Part shown: in pieces, positions 43,973-54,600 of the stretch
Layout: each line of letters opens with the position of its first letter
How positions within the stretch are numbered: the stretch's first letter is position 1
DNA from: an uncultured Alteromonadaceae bacterium
Lineage (GTDB): Bacteria > Pseudomonadota > Gammaproteobacteria > Enterobacterales > Alteromonadaceae
Reading direction: 5' to 3'
Length of the DNA stretch: 64,000 bases
Assembly (NCBI GenBank): GCA_947494925.1
Contig: CANLWS010000015.1
Span: 98,367 to 162,366 of the forward strand
Made by a program: the position numbers and the translations under genes
Notes under the pieces: model-generated
Databases searched by the model: none
Told to the model about the DNA's origin: nothing
Seen by the model: only the letters and a program-made list of their open reading frames with translations

Positions 43973-45292
43973 CTACGCGCTTACTTTTGCAAACCTGATT
44001 ACCGCTTGCGCTCCCTGCTCGTGCTCTTTATTTTGTAAAGTCAGTCTGCCGCCTTGTTGCTCTACCATATTACGACTAAGCGCTAATCCAATCCCTTTCC
44101 CTTTGTCCTTGGTAGTATAAAAAGGTACAAACAGGTTGTCTGGATTGGCAATACCCGAGCCGTTATCTTCGATGAGAATTTCCGTCATCTGATCATCTTG
44201 ACTTGCACTTATATTAACGGGTGAGTTGCGGGGGCTCGCTTCGATAGCATTTTTGATCAGATTAATAAGGACCTGCTCCAGTAAAACGATATCGGCTCGG
44301 ACAATAAAGTCACCCCCTTGTGTTATGACGTTATGGTCAAACAGTGCTGTGACCTTGTCCAATAATCCCGATAACTGCAGTGGTTCAATATTAACCTCGA
44401 ACTGCTGGTTTAAACTGGCGTAACGATTTACAAATTGCATCAGGCTGTCACTGCGGGAGGCAATAACCTGCAATGCCTCAATGGCTGATTTATCTCCACT
44501 TTGTTGAGATAAAACCTCTACAAGTGACTGGGCAAGGGATTTAATTGGCGATAATGAATTGTTAATTTCGTGACTGAGTACCCTGGTCATTTTTTGCCAT
44601 GCTAGTCGCTCAGTTTCATTCACTACTTTTTCAATATTGGTCAACACCACCAACTCGTATGATTCTCCCAACATAGAAAAGCCACTATGTCTGAGTTGCC
44701 ACTGTGCAGCAGTATCTTTGTCTTTTATCTTCCAGGAAGTTTTGACGCTGACGTGGCTATTGTTGCCATCATAGGCTAATCCCAATAAATCCGCTGAGAG
44801 CAGTTTGGCCTGGCGCCATGGGCGACTGCACCAAATAGAAAAAGCATCATTGGCATGATTGAGGCGACCATCCTGATCAAACACAGCAATGGGCGTTGCT
44901 AACTGTTCGATGAGATTAAGTACCAAAACAGCCTGTTGATCGTAGTGCAGTTTGCGAATTCTCAGATCCTCTGCAATCAAATGAACCTCGTCGCTCAATA
45001 ACTTAAATACGCCTGAATTGAACTTGGGGTGTGGTCGTAGCGAATAGTCCTCATGGCGAACGGCCTCCAAAGATGCAGACAACCCTTGTAGTGGAGTTTT
45101 AATGGCATTCTTAACGAGCGAAGCGTAAAAAAAGTAGGGCACAACTACAGCCAAAACGGCCGTAATAATAGCAAGTATTGAAGCGTTGATGAGGTAGGCG
45201 ATAACAGCCAGAAAGACCAAGATCAGCGCCAGGGACACGCCAAAAAAATGGTTAAATAGCTTTTCAAATGAGCGTTGTCGCTGCTTCGTCAA
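43973..45292 (-). CDS. NtrY-like sensor histidine kinase, cassette 2
   Basis: This 439-residue kinase is paralogous to the one at 6854-8242, with two TMs (about 15-57), a PAS domain, the phospho-acceptor LSHEINNSLSPIKS (near 241), N box NLIKNAIEA, G1 DNGSGI, F box FVPFYTTKDKGKGIGL. All boxes are intact. No ATG exists near the N-terminus; the frame appears to begin at a TTG (45292) with AGGTAA eight bases upstream, 8 bases after the response regulator stop. It is the last gene of the cassette. Confidence 0.9.
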   Translation of the reverse strand: MTKQRQRSFEKLFNHFFGVSLALILVFLAVIAYLINASILAIITAVLAVVVPYFFYASLVKNAIKTPLQGLSASLEAVRHEDYSLRPHPKFNSGVFKLLSDEVHLIAEDLRIRKLHYDQQAVLVLNLIEQLATPIAVFDQDGRLNHANDAFSIWCSRPWRQAKLLSADLLGLAYDGNNSHVSVKTSWKIKDKDTAAQWQLRHSGFSMLGESYELVVLTNIEKVVNETERLAWQKMTRVLSHEINNSLSPIKSLAQSLVEVLSQQSGDKSAIEALQVIASRSDSLMQFVNRYASLNQQFEVNIEPLQLSGLLDKVTALFDHNVITQGGDFIVRADIVLLEQVLINLIKNAIEASPRNSPVNISASQDDQMTEILIEDNGSGIANPDNLFVPFYTTKDKGKGIGLALSRNMVEQQGGRLTLQNKEHEQGAQAVIRFAKVSA

Positions 45293-45300
45293 AAAATTAC

Positions 45301-46641
45301 CTATTTTACTTTGATGTCAAACTTATCCAGCCTTCGATATATGGCACTTTTACTTATGCCTAGCAACAGTGCAGCTTCCTCGACATTGTTATCTGACTGC
45401 GCCATCGCCATTTTCAACAATTTTCGTTCGGCGTCTTCCAAGGTCATCAGCGACATAGGCGCTTTGTCTTGCGTTGACGTATTTTTAAAGCCAAAGTCGC
45501 TGGCTTCCAGTTTTTCTTGTTCTGACATCAAGACAGCCCGCGCAATAAAATGGCTCAGTTCTCTCACATTGCCGGGCCAATGATAGTCTTTTAGCGCCTG
45601 CCTGGCACTCTCAGAAAAAACAGGGATTGGCATTTGGTATTTCTTGCAGTGTAACTGAGCAAAATGACCAGCCAGTGGCAGTATGTCTTCTTTCCGTTCT
45701 CTCAAAGGCGGGATAATCAATTCAATAGGATTGATCCTGAAATACAAATCGGTACGAAATTTACCCTGATCTAGCAGCGCGTCGAAATCCGCGTTTGAGG
45801 CACAAATTATGCGACAGTTTGCTATCCGCGTTTGATTTTCACCCACCCGTTCAAATTCATTGGATTCCAGCACACGCAACAGTTTGGCTTGTTGCTCAAA
45901 ACCCAAGCTACCTACTTCATCAAGGAACAAAGTTCCATTTTCCGCAGCTTCAAATCGTCCTTCTCGATGCTCTTTAGCATCTGTAAATGCGCCTTTTTTG
46001 TGACCAAACAATTCACTTTCAAAGAGTGTCTCGGGTATCGCGGCCACATTGACGCTAACGAATGGCCCAGATACACCAGAAACCTGATGTAGGTAGTAAG
46101 CAATACTTGTCTTGCCTGTGCCATTTTCTCCACGCAGCAGCACGGATGCGTCGGTCTTAGCGATCCGGGCTATTTGCCTTTGCAGAGTTTGCATGGATTC
46201 ACAATGCCATTGCACGTCGTCATTCAAGACACTTTGTTCACTATCTTGTTTCCGGTTGCCAAGTTCTGACAATGCCAGTTGTTTCTGCACCATTTCCACA
46301 ACGGCATTATTGTCCCAGGGCTTAGCAAAGAAATCACAAGCTCCCTGCTGCATCGCCTTGACCGCGAGCGAAACGCTAGACCAAGCGGTCATCGCGATAA
46401 CCGAAGGCTGATTCGGTGTTAAAGATTTAAGAAAAGACAGACCTTCTTCGCCGGACGTTGTGTCCAATTGATAGTTCATATCAAGCAAAATTAAATCTAC
46501 ATTTTCTGTTGTGAGCATCTTTCTGGCTTCTTCCAGGGAGCAGCTCTCTAACACCTCATATTTGTGGTTGGATAGCAGAAACCGCAGGCTTAGCCGTACA
46601 TCTGCTTTATCGTCAACCACCAGAATTGTTTTTGCCGTCAT
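45301..46641 (-). CDS. NtrC-family sigma-54-dependent response regulator, cassette 2
   Basis: This 446-residue regulator has a receiver with the DD pocket and phospho-acceptor Asp in LILLDMNYQ, an AAA+ domain with Walker A GENGTGKT and TLFLDEVG, and a Fis-type HTH ([20 protein letters not shown]). The sigma-54 contact loop again reads GAFTDA. It shares its plan, DTTSG receiver stretch and HTH style with the regulator at 8242-9627. Its likely target is the sigma-54-like site upstream of the adaptor gene at 51128-51143. Confidence 0.94.
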   Translation of the reverse strand: MTAKTILVVDDKADVRLSLRFLLSNHKYEVLESCSLEEARKMLTTENVDLILLDMNYQLDTTSGEEGLSFLKSLTPNQPSVIAMTAWSSVSLAVKAMQQGACDFFAKPWDNNAVVEMVQKQLALSELGNRKQDSEQSVLNDDVQWHCESMQTLQRQIARIAKTDASVLLRGENGTGKTSIAYYLHQVSGVSGPFVSVNVAAIPETLFESELFGHKKGAFTDAKEHREGRFEAAENGTLFLDEVGSLGFEQQAKLLRVLESNEFERVGENQTRIANCRIICASNADFDALLDQGKFRTDLYFRINPIELIIPPLRERKEDILPLAGHFAQLHCKKYQMPIPVFSESARQALKDYHWPGNVRELSHFIARAVLMSEQEKLEASDFGFKNTSTQDKAPMSLMTLEDAERKLLKMAMAQSDNNVEEAALLLGISKSAIYRRLDKFDIKVK

Positions 46642-46680
46642 TTGACGCCTTTTCCCTGATATTCCGTAGCCAGTATAAAT

Positions 46681-49086
46681 CTATTCATTGCGAAGTGCCT
46701 TAATTGGGTCAGCGTTTATGACCTTTTTAACAGGCAAGTAGCAAGCTAATGCTGCGATAAACCCCATAAGTGGTAGCGCAAATACAAAGGCTAAACTATC
46801 AGCCTGCAACTGATATACCCAAATTTGCGAGCCTAACATATGTGAAAGGAATGCCCCCCCTACCCCTATAGCAATACCAATAACAACCGGAACCATACTT
46901 TGTTTCACAACCATAGCAATCAACTTGTGCGTGTGAGCACCAACAGACAAATGAACGCCTAATTCAAAACGGCGCATTTGCACGGTATAACTCAGTACGC
47001 CATAAATACCGGCTGCAGCCAGGCTTAAGGAGAGTATTACCAAAGATAAGGTTAAAATACCGATGAGTTCTGTTTGGCGCAGTCTTGCTTCAATACTCGA
47101 ACTCAAAGTATAAAATGCGGAAATACTAAAATTAGGATTAACCGATTGGAGAATATCCAGTAATTTTCCCCGTTCCAGGGTGGAATTCAGTCTCAAAGAA
47201 AAGTCCAGTCTGTCTCCCGGGTAAGGTGTATAATATCGCTCCAGCGCGTATTCTCTGTCACCTTCTGGGACGTATATGTCTTCAACCACCCCTACTACTG
47301 TTAAGGGCTCGTTTTGCGCCGCCTGGAGGGTCTTGCCAATTGCAGACTCACCCTCGAAGAGTCGTCTGGCTAATGATTCGCTGATGATAATTTCTTGCGG
47401 GATAGCATCTTCATGGCTAATTTCGGTGAAGGTTCTGCCTTCGAGCAATTTATGTCCCATAACGGAGAAAACGTTGCTATCGAACATACCCGTGCTGACA
47501 ATACCAATCATATTGTTATCAGCATCAAAAAGGTAATTTTCCCACCCCATGACCAATGGCGAAGCCAATGTGCGCGCCGCGTCCTCGATTTCTGGTGCGT
47601 TTTTTAACGCTTGTTTGGTTTGCTGCGAGTATTCAAATATACCTTCTTCGACAGTACCAGTATCGACCCTGACATGATGAACATCTTCAATATCAAAGCC
47701 GACAGATTGAGTGAGTCTTTCATATACAGGACTCAATATCTCCGTTGCCCCCAAAAGCAGAAGGGTAGCCAAACTAACTTGCGTTGCAACTAAGACGTTT
47801 CGGGTGCGGCTTGATATCTGTGACGTTGTCCCTTTGCCGCTAACGTGCAAATCTTCTATCAGTTGAGCGTAGTTAAGCTGTCTGACTGCAAGCTTTGCCA
47901 TGACCAGGGCAATGAGCACGCTTATGATACCACTGAGCGCAATAGTGACCGCATCTAGGGAAAGGTTTTGCATTCGTGGAAAAACGAATTGAAGATCACT
48001 CTGCAACCAAACCAAGGTCCATCCGGCTAACACTAAACCCAATATCCAGGCTGCAATAATTAAAATAAACGCTTCACTAAACATGCCTACAAACAGGTGT
48101 CTCGGTTGCGCGCCTACCGCTGCCTGAATCGCCATGATCCTCTGCTTTTGGGCTGCACGGGAAAAGAACAGGTTGCTGATATTTGTCACCGCTATAAACA
48201 ATAATGTGACAACACCCGCTAGTAAAATGAATGCCATCTCATCGCTGTCACGAATGATTTTTTCTTTCAAAGGCATAAAGCGCCCACCTATGCTGGTGTC
48301 AGGTGCCTGCCCTTCCTGACCAAGATAAAGTGCGTTTATTTGTTGCCCCAAAGATGCACTGGCTTGCTCCAGCGTGACACCCGGTTTGAGCTTAGCTATC
48401 CCATTTATGCCACTGGTAATGGATCCCCAATGGGTCGTGGTTGACACCTCTTGGTCAAAACTAACCCATGCCTGAATGGTGAAATTACCAAATACTTCGG
48501 GCGCTTCGAACTGTGGCGTAGCCACGCCAACAATCTTGTAAGGCTCATTGCCTATCCGTGTTTGCTGATCCACCACAGCTGGATCAGCATTAAAATGTTG
48601 CTGCCAGGTCTCATAACTCAGAATGACAGCCCGTTGTTGCTCATTTATGCCTTCTTTCTGGTCGAAGTGACGACCCAGAAGCATAGGCATACCAAGCAAG
48701 GAAAAGTATTCTGGTGTGACCTGAATCGCATCTAGAAAAGGCTCAAGTGGGATGTCTCTCAACTTGCCACCAAAGTTTCGCATCAAGGCCATTTCCTCAA
48801 TGTAGGTCTGATCTTGATAAATATGAAATTGTGCTGACAGGATCTGAAAACCATATTGAGTTTCACCATTGATGGTCTCACTCTGATCCGTCACAATTAA
48901 ATTATCGGCGTCTGGATAAGGCAAGGGTTTGGTCAATACTAAATAATTGATATTAAGTACAACGGCCAGTGCCGATAGCGTGAGAGCTAAGGTCGCAATA
49001 ACTGTCAGGCTGAAACTGGGCAATCTCAGTAAACTGGCATACGCCAGTTTAAACTCTTGTGCTAAAAAACGTTTGCTGCCAATCAT
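46681..49086 (-). CDS. MacB-like ABC transporter permease (double FtsX domain), cassette 2
   Basis: This 801-residue protein has the duplicated FtsX layout: TM near 20-45, MacB_PCD domain, three TMs (about 270-400) after RAAQKQRIMAIQAAVGAQP, a TM near 430, a second periplasmic domain, and a final FtsX domain (about 670-795). The closing FtsX-type RRFELGVHLSVGAH and VKKVINADPIKALRNE are at the C-terminus. It is paralogous to the permease at 9736-12228. Its start overlaps the ATPase stop by four bases (ATGA). Confidence 0.92.
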   Translation of the reverse strand: MIGSKRFLAQEFKLAYASLLRLPSFSLTVIATLALTLSALAVVLNINYLVLTKPLPYPDADNLIVTDQSETINGETQYGFQILSAQFHIYQDQTYIEEMALMRNFGGKLRDIPLEPFLDAIQVTPEYFSLLGMPMLLGRHFDQKEGINEQQRAVILSYETWQQHFNADPAVVDQQTRIGNEPYKIVGVATPQFEAPEVFGNFTIQAWVSFDQEVSTTTHWGSITSGINGIAKLKPGVTLEQASASLGQQINALYLGQEGQAPDTSIGGRFMPLKEKIIRDSDEMAFILLAGVVTLLFIAVTNISNLFFSRAAQKQRIMAIQAAVGAQPRHLFVGMFSEAFILIIAAWILGLVLAGWTLVWLQSDLQFVFPRMQNLSLDAVTIALSGIISVLIALVMAKLAVRQLNYAQLIEDLHVSGKGTTSQISSRTRNVLVATQVSLATLLLLGATEILSPVYERLTQSVGFDIEDVHHVRVDTGTVEEGIFEYSQQTKQALKNAPEIEDAARTLASPLVMGWENYLFDADNNMIGIVSTGMFDSNVFSVMGHKLLEGRTFTEISHEDAIPQEIIISESLARRLFEGESAIGKTLQAAQNEPLTVVGVVEDIYVPEGDREYALERYYTPYPGDRLDFSLRLNSTLERGKLLDILQSVNPNFSISAFYTLSSSIEARLRQTELIGILTLSLVILSLSLAAAGIYGVLSYTVQMRRFELGVHLSVGAHTHKLIAMVVKQSMVPVVIGIAIGVGGAFLSHMLGSQIWVYQLQADSLAFVFALPLMGFIAALACYLPVKKVINADPIKALRNE

Positions 49087-49793
49087 ACCGCTATCTCCAT
49101 ATTTATTTCAGACGCCATGACGCCATCGAGCAGATGCAATTTGGTGGTAGCCATATCGGCATAACGGGGATCGTGGGTAACCATACAAATTGTGGTACCC
49201 GACTTATTCAGGTCAGAAAGCATTTTCATCACTGCATCACCATTTTTTGAATCCAGGTTTCCGGTTGGCTCGTCAACTAGCAACACAGCAGGGTTGTTCA
49301 CTAGTGCTCGAGCAATGGCAATGCGTTGCTGCTGCCCTCCAGACAGTTGATTGGGTTTATGTTGTGAACGATGGCTCATTTGTACTTTTTCCAGGCAAGC
49401 GTTAACCCTGGTGTCTACTTCTGCATCGGACAGTGGTTGCTGGAGATAGCGCAAAGGCAGCGCGACATTATCAAAAACACTTAGCTCATCAATTAAGTTA
49501 AACGATTGAAAAACGAAACCTATGTGTTGATTTCGAAGGGTTGCTCTTTCATTCACCGACAGGTTGCTCACATCATGGCCGGCGATAATGTATTCACCAG
49601 AAGACGGAGAGTCCAGCATTCCTAAAATGGTTAACAGAGTTGATTTGCCGCATCCAGATGGACCAGAAATTGAGACGTAGTCCCCATCAAATATCTCTAA
49701 ATTTATCCCTCGCAATGCATGGGTTTCCATTTCACTGGTAACAAATTTTTTGGTGATATCGGTTAACTTTAGTTTGCTCGTTTTGTTTTTCAT
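49083..49793 (-). CDS. ABC transporter ATP-binding protein (MacB/LolD type), cassette 2
   Basis: This 236-residue ATPase has Walker A GPSGCGKST, FQSFNLI Q-loop, signature LSGGQQQR, Walker B LLVDEPTGNLDSKN and MVTHDP H-loop, all intact and very similar to the ATPase at 12254-12976. AAGG lies upstream of the ATG. It overlaps the permease by four bases and follows the adaptor by 49 bases. Confidence 0.95.
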   Translation of the reverse strand: MKNKTSKLKLTDITKKFVTSEMETHALRGINLEIFDGDYVSISGPSGCGKSTLLTILGMLDSPSSGEYIIAGHDVSNLSVNERATLRNQHIGFVFQSFNLIDELSVFDNVALPLRYLQQPLSDAEVDTRVNACLEKVQMSHRSQHKPNQLSGGQQQRIAIARALVNNPAVLLVDEPTGNLDSKNGDAVMKMLSDLNKSGTTICMVTHDPRYADMATTKLHLLDGVMASEINMEIAV

Positions 49794-49842
49794 GTCTTTT
49801 AGCCTTAATTAAACTTTTGTTTCGCAACTGATGCGCTAGGTT

Positions 49843-51090
49843 TTATTGAACTATGCTCAGTGCCGTATGATCTTTCCAGCGGGACATATCCGAGAGAATA
49901 AAACGCTGGTTTAATGCGGCCCCGGAAACAATCTGAATAGTGTCGGTTGTTTCTGCGCCATAGTGAAGTGTGGTTGCAACAGCTGTCTTACCTAATTCGT
50001 CGAGGCGATACAGGACACCCTGCGAATCAGGCTTGCTATTGATAGGTTTCTGCACGTAGAGGACATTTTTTAACGTGCCGGTAGATATCTTGCCTGCAAC
50101 GTTCAATTCAGGGCGAGCGTTTTCTGTTAAATCGCCATCTAGGGTGACTTCCACTTGAATACTGCCGTTGGTCACCAATGGCTCTATGCGACTCACGAAA
50201 CCTGCAATGATGCCGGAACGGGTGTCGATGCTTACCGTTTGATTCATCTCTACATGATGCATATTCGATTGAGGAATAGTAATCAACGCGTACAGTTCTT
50301 CCATACTGCCGACTAATGCAAGTTGCTGCCCAGCGGCAACGCTTTGCCCAATTTCGACGGATAGAGACTGCATTACCCCTGCAATGCCCGCTGTAACAAC
50401 TAACCGTTCTTGCGCTTGCTCCACCAGGGCCAGTGCCTCTTCCTGAGCCTGGATGTTGGAATGCGCAATGGTAAGATTCGCTTGGTGGAGCTCGGCGAGT
50501 TGACCAACCCGCTTTTGTTCTATTTCTAACCGACGAGTCAGTTGCCTTTCTTCTAACAAACTGCGCTGGTAATCGATGTTCGACACAATGCCGTGTTCAA
50601 TCAGCTTATTTTGCGCAGACACTTCAAGTTGCGCACTTTCTAAAGAAGAACGTAATAATTCCAAAGCAGACTCTTCAGACAAAAGCTCGCGCCTTTGATT
50701 GATTTCCAGTTGTAGATACTGGTTTTTACTTTGCTTGAAGGTGCGTTGTGCATTTTTAACTGCTTGATCCAATTCGGGATCAAACAGCTTCAAGATCACA
50801 CTATCAGGTTCAACTAACGAGCCAGGTCTCAACAAGATTTCGTCAACCGTTGCATTGCTGTAGGAAGTCAGCAATCTAGTGGTTTTAGACTTTAGTGTGC
50901 CGAAACCAGAAACGGACTGTTGCATATTACCCTGTTGAATCTGACCTACCCAAATATCTGCCGCATCCACTCGTGCTGACGCCGTTGGCCGAACCGATAG
51001 CCAGGTAACAATAAATATTATGACTAATAGCCCCCCCAAAGACAGGTAGCTGAGCTTAAATGACTTTTTCTTTTCTAGAACGACATCCAT
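49843..51090 (-). CDS. HlyD/MacA-like membrane-fusion protein, cassette 2
   Basis: This 415-residue adaptor has one TM (about 14-32), a split barrel-sandwich domain, a long helical hairpin (about 110-225) and a C-terminal beta-barrel, with the GSIQVEV and LNVAGKI strands. It is paralogous to the adaptor at 12991-14247. A GAGG site precedes the ATG. It heads the cassette and lies 38 bases after a sigma-54-like promoter. Confidence 0.92.
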   Translation of the reverse strand: MDVVLEKKKSFKLSYLSLGGLLVIIFIVTWLSVRPTASARVDAADIWVGQIQQGNMQQSVSGFGTLKSKTTRLLTSYSNATVDEILLRPGSLVEPDSVILKLFDPELDQAVKNAQRTFKQSKNQYLQLEINQRRELLSEESALELLRSSLESAQLEVSAQNKLIEHGIVSNIDYQRSLLEERQLTRRLEIEQKRVGQLAELHQANLTIAHSNIQAQEEALALVEQAQERLVVTAGIAGVMQSLSVEIGQSVAAGQQLALVGSMEELYALITIPQSNMHHVEMNQTVSIDTRSGIIAGFVSRIEPLVTNGSIQVEVTLDGDLTENARPELNVAGKISTGTLKNVLYVQKPINSKPDSQGVLYRLDELGKTAVATTLHYGAETTDTIQIVSGAALNQRFILSDMSRWKDHTALSIVQ

Positions 51091-51127
51091 CTGATCGCCT
51101 CGTTTAGTATTACTGCAACCAAGCTAA

Positions 51128-51143
51128 TTCAAAGGGCATGCCA
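51128..51143 (-). promoter_or_regulatory. Sigma-54-like promoter of exporter cassette 2
   Basis: On the minus strand the site reads TGGCATGCCCTTTGAA: a good -24 (TGGCAT) with correct spacing to a -12 that reads TTGA instead of TTGC. It is placed 38 bases before the adaptor start, as in cassette 1 (41 bases). The degraded -12 makes it weaker evidence than the cassette 1 site. Confidence 0.55.
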
Positions 51144-51257
51144 GTTCGTAACCATTTGTTTTAAATAACAATTATACTTTCCATGCCCGGGTGATTTTGT
51201 TTTTTTCGCGAAAGCGCAAACTGCTTTTTCGATTTTGAAAGTGAAAATTCACAGATT

Positions 51258-51390
51258 GTGAGAGGGTGAAGAAAGTCTTTTTATGCGTCCTGCTCCGCCT
51301 GGATGAACGACAAACTGTCGGATAGGTTATGCACCTCACGTAGTGATGGACGGTGTGCCATGGATGACGTCGAAGAAACAAGGGTGAATG
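51258..51390 (+). repeat. Intergenic repeat family A, copy 1
   Basis: About 133 bases starting GTGAGAGGGTGAAG and ending in CGAAGAAACAAGGGTG are repeated, mostly identical, at 55454-55586. The copies are direct repeats that bracket the PKD-repeat lipoprotein gene. They encode no protein. Confidence 0.8.
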
Positions 51391-51562
51391 AGCCGCAAAT
51401 GAAGTTTCTTTCTATAGCAAATGGACGCAGATTTTTGAGTTCCCCTCAATGAACAATGATTAGATTCACTTACCCAAGAGACAACTCTACTCATTTGTTT
51501 ATTCTGGAATTTTTTTGTAAAAGTTGAACTGTAAATTATAAAATATTGAATCGAGCGGTAAT

Positions 51563-51592
51563 CAATGGACTTCGTAAGGTCGAAGTCCATTG
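51563..51592 (-). terminator. Terminator of the PKD-repeat lipoprotein gene
   Basis: A 12-bp perfect stem (CAATGGACTTCG / CGAAGTCCATTG) with a 6-nt loop lies just past the stop at 51608; it is the strongest hairpin in the window, with an A/T-rich tail. Confidence 0.8.
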
Positions 51593-51607
51593 TTTAACAA
51601 AAGCCAA

Positions 51608-54600
51608 TCAGGGAACGGGTAAAACGGTGACAGTGACTTCGTCATCATCCCATGCGGAATCATTATCTGACACAGAAAATCTAAACCTAATAGTTTCTGG
51701 CTTTGATACTTCTGGCGCGGTGAAAGTAAGCGTACCATTATTTGTCTTCATTGCCACCGGTCCAGCACTGCTATTTGATAATGACAACAACCCCCAGACA
51801 TATAAACCAATGAAACCATCTGCATCAGTACCTGTGCCAACAATCGTTACTTCGGAATTTTCATTGACAGTAATATCTGGCCCGGCATTCGCTACAGGTG
51901 GAACGATATCAGGGTCAACAATTAAAACGTAAATTTTGTCAATTGCTGTAGCGCCATCATTGTCAGTAACAGTAAGCTTTAATATCATTTGTGCGACCAT
52001 ACCGTTTGATATATCTGTTGATTCACCATCAACGTCAGGTGCGGTAAAGCTGACTGTCGCGGTATCTGTTCCCTGCAAAAGAATATGTGATGGAATGTCA
52101 TGTTCCCATAAGTAAGAAACTATGGTGCCATCAGAATCCTGAGGTGATGCGGTTATGGAGTGTGTCATACTTTCATTTAGGTTCCTGTCGCCTCCAAGCT
52201 CTAAAGTAGGCGGAATATTGGCCGCCGGGTTAACAGTCACAGTGACTGTATCATTTGCCTGCTCTCCTTGATTATCCCAGGCCACAAATCTGAAAATATA
52301 GTCTTCTTCGCTAATTACTTCTGGCGCAGTAAAGCTGGCATTATCAGTTTCGGCACCTGTTAATGTAATCTCTTGATTACCTGTTAACTGCCCCCAGAAT
52401 TTTTGTCGAATAGTACCGTCGGTATCGATTGCGGTTCCGTTAAGGTTAACTGTTTCCCCTTCAATGACAGAAATATCTTCACCTGCATCAACAGTTGGCA
52501 ATACATTTGGTTTTGCTGATATCTCAATATTAACTGTATCAGAAGAGGTAGCGCCGTCGTCGTCGGTGACGGTCAACCTGAAACGGTAAATTTCATCAGT
52601 GATGATATCCGGTGCGAAAAAACTGGCTAGTGCCCTGTTACTATCGTTGATGGTAACTGATTGTGAGCCCCCTTGCTGTGACCATTGATAAGATGCAATA
52701 AAGCCATCGCTGTCGGATGCTGTGCCGCTCAGTTGAACAGTAATTTGTTCTTCTACCGCCTCATCGCTTCCGGCATCAACCTGAGGCGCATTATTGATGT
52801 TAGGGTTAACTGTTACTGATACCTGATCGCTTGAGAAAGCACCTTCATTATCCCATGCCGTTACCTGAAAGGTGTATACTTCCGATTGGGAAACAACAGG
52901 CGATTCAAATGAACTAATGGCCGCATCGCTACTCAACAGCGAAATTATCTGAGGACCAGAAAGTTGAGTCCAACTGTACGTTTGGATGCTACCGTCATCA
53001 TCCGATGCAGTGGCACTTAAGGTTACTGCTCGGGCTGACAACACAGATTGGTCAGGTCCAGCGTCAACCACTGGAGCAACATTCAGTGGTATAACGGTAA
53101 GAGATACTGAGTCGCTGTTAACTTCACCTTCATTATCTACTGCGCTAAGTGTGAAATTCAAAACCTCCTCAATGACCACGGTAGGAGCAACAAATTGTGC
53201 GGTTAATGTGTCAGCGTTGTTGATAACTACAGCACTACCTTTAGTTTGTTGCCAACTGATACTGGTTATCTCACCATCTTCATCTGTTGCTTCACCACTA
53301 AGGGTGTAAGTGACCTGCTCATTAATGAAAGCATCTTCGCCGGCATTAACTTTGGGCAGTTGATTTCCATCAATGGGACTGATAACCACAGTTACGTTGG
53401 CAGAGGATTCTTCTCCTCCATTATCTATCGCATTGAATTCAAATATAAGACTTGTTCTGCTGCCTACGTCTGGCGCGACAAAACTTGCTTCGAAATTAGA
53501 AGAACTTGTAAATTCAACCACTGGCCCTTCAATTTGCCTCCAGGATGAACTGACAATAGTCCCATCAGTATCTTCAGCACTCCCTATTAATTTAACCGTA
53601 TCAGCAGATACTACTGATTGATTTGCCCCTGCATTCACAACTGGCTTTTGATTAATTGCAGAAACCGAGATAGAAATGCTGTCAAATGCTTCTGCACTAT
53701 TGTCTGCTGATACACCCAAACGGAAAACCAGCGTTTCATCCGCTTCGATATCGGGCGCCACAAAAAACGCTTGGCTAGTATTTGCCTGTTGCAGGACTAC
53801 ATGGGTTCCCGAAATTTGTGTCCATTGATATGTCAGAAATGTGCCATTGTCACCGCTTACGGATGCAGTCAAATTCACAGTTTGCTGTTCTTCAACTAAA
53901 AGATCCTCTCCGGCACTAATACGCAACGCGTCATCAGCTCCTGCAAAAAAGTTACTGATTTGAGGCACTTCTCTGCCATCGACATAATTAATAACATCTT
54001 CAACCCAATCGTCTAAACCCGCTCCATCATTACCTAACTTGTTGCGGATGGCAGATACATTGACACTTCCGTCAGTCGCTTCACTTATAAACGGGTCATT
54101 ACTCAAATCTATGTTTAGTAGCACTCCAAGCGCGTGTTCGGCTTGCTCTTTCTGCTCAATTAACAAACCTACTTTATCGCTGTAAGTAGAAACCAATGTT
54201 GTCAGGGGCGTAATATGACAATTACCTCTGTCTGAAACCGGGCATACAGACAGCATTTCACCTTCAAAGTTCGTGCCCTGAATGCTTCCTCCTTGAGTTC
54301 TGACAATAAAGCCTTTGCGGGTGTCACTAACCCCAATTTCGAAAAACCCTTCCGCATCAGTGGTCGTAGTGGCGATCAATTCCCGGCTGTCAGGATCAAG
54401 CAAATGGATTTGCGCATTGTTTAACGGGTCGTCAACGGCCATACCTTTGAAAACGGGTACCACATTTAGATTAATGGTTTGATGTGAAACGGCATCCAGA
54501 TTGTCAGTTACAGTAAAAGTAAACTGCAAAACTTCCGTTTCAATGACACTAGGTGTAACAAGGGTTATTTCATCAGTTTCCTGGCCTTCAATAATGACAT

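Noticed and set aside
51172..51381. ORFs inside the family A repeat copies (also 55320-55619), with similar protein sequences.
   Set aside because: Both lie in intergenic repeats, have no ribosome-binding site and merely reflect the repeated DNA; no family is recognised.
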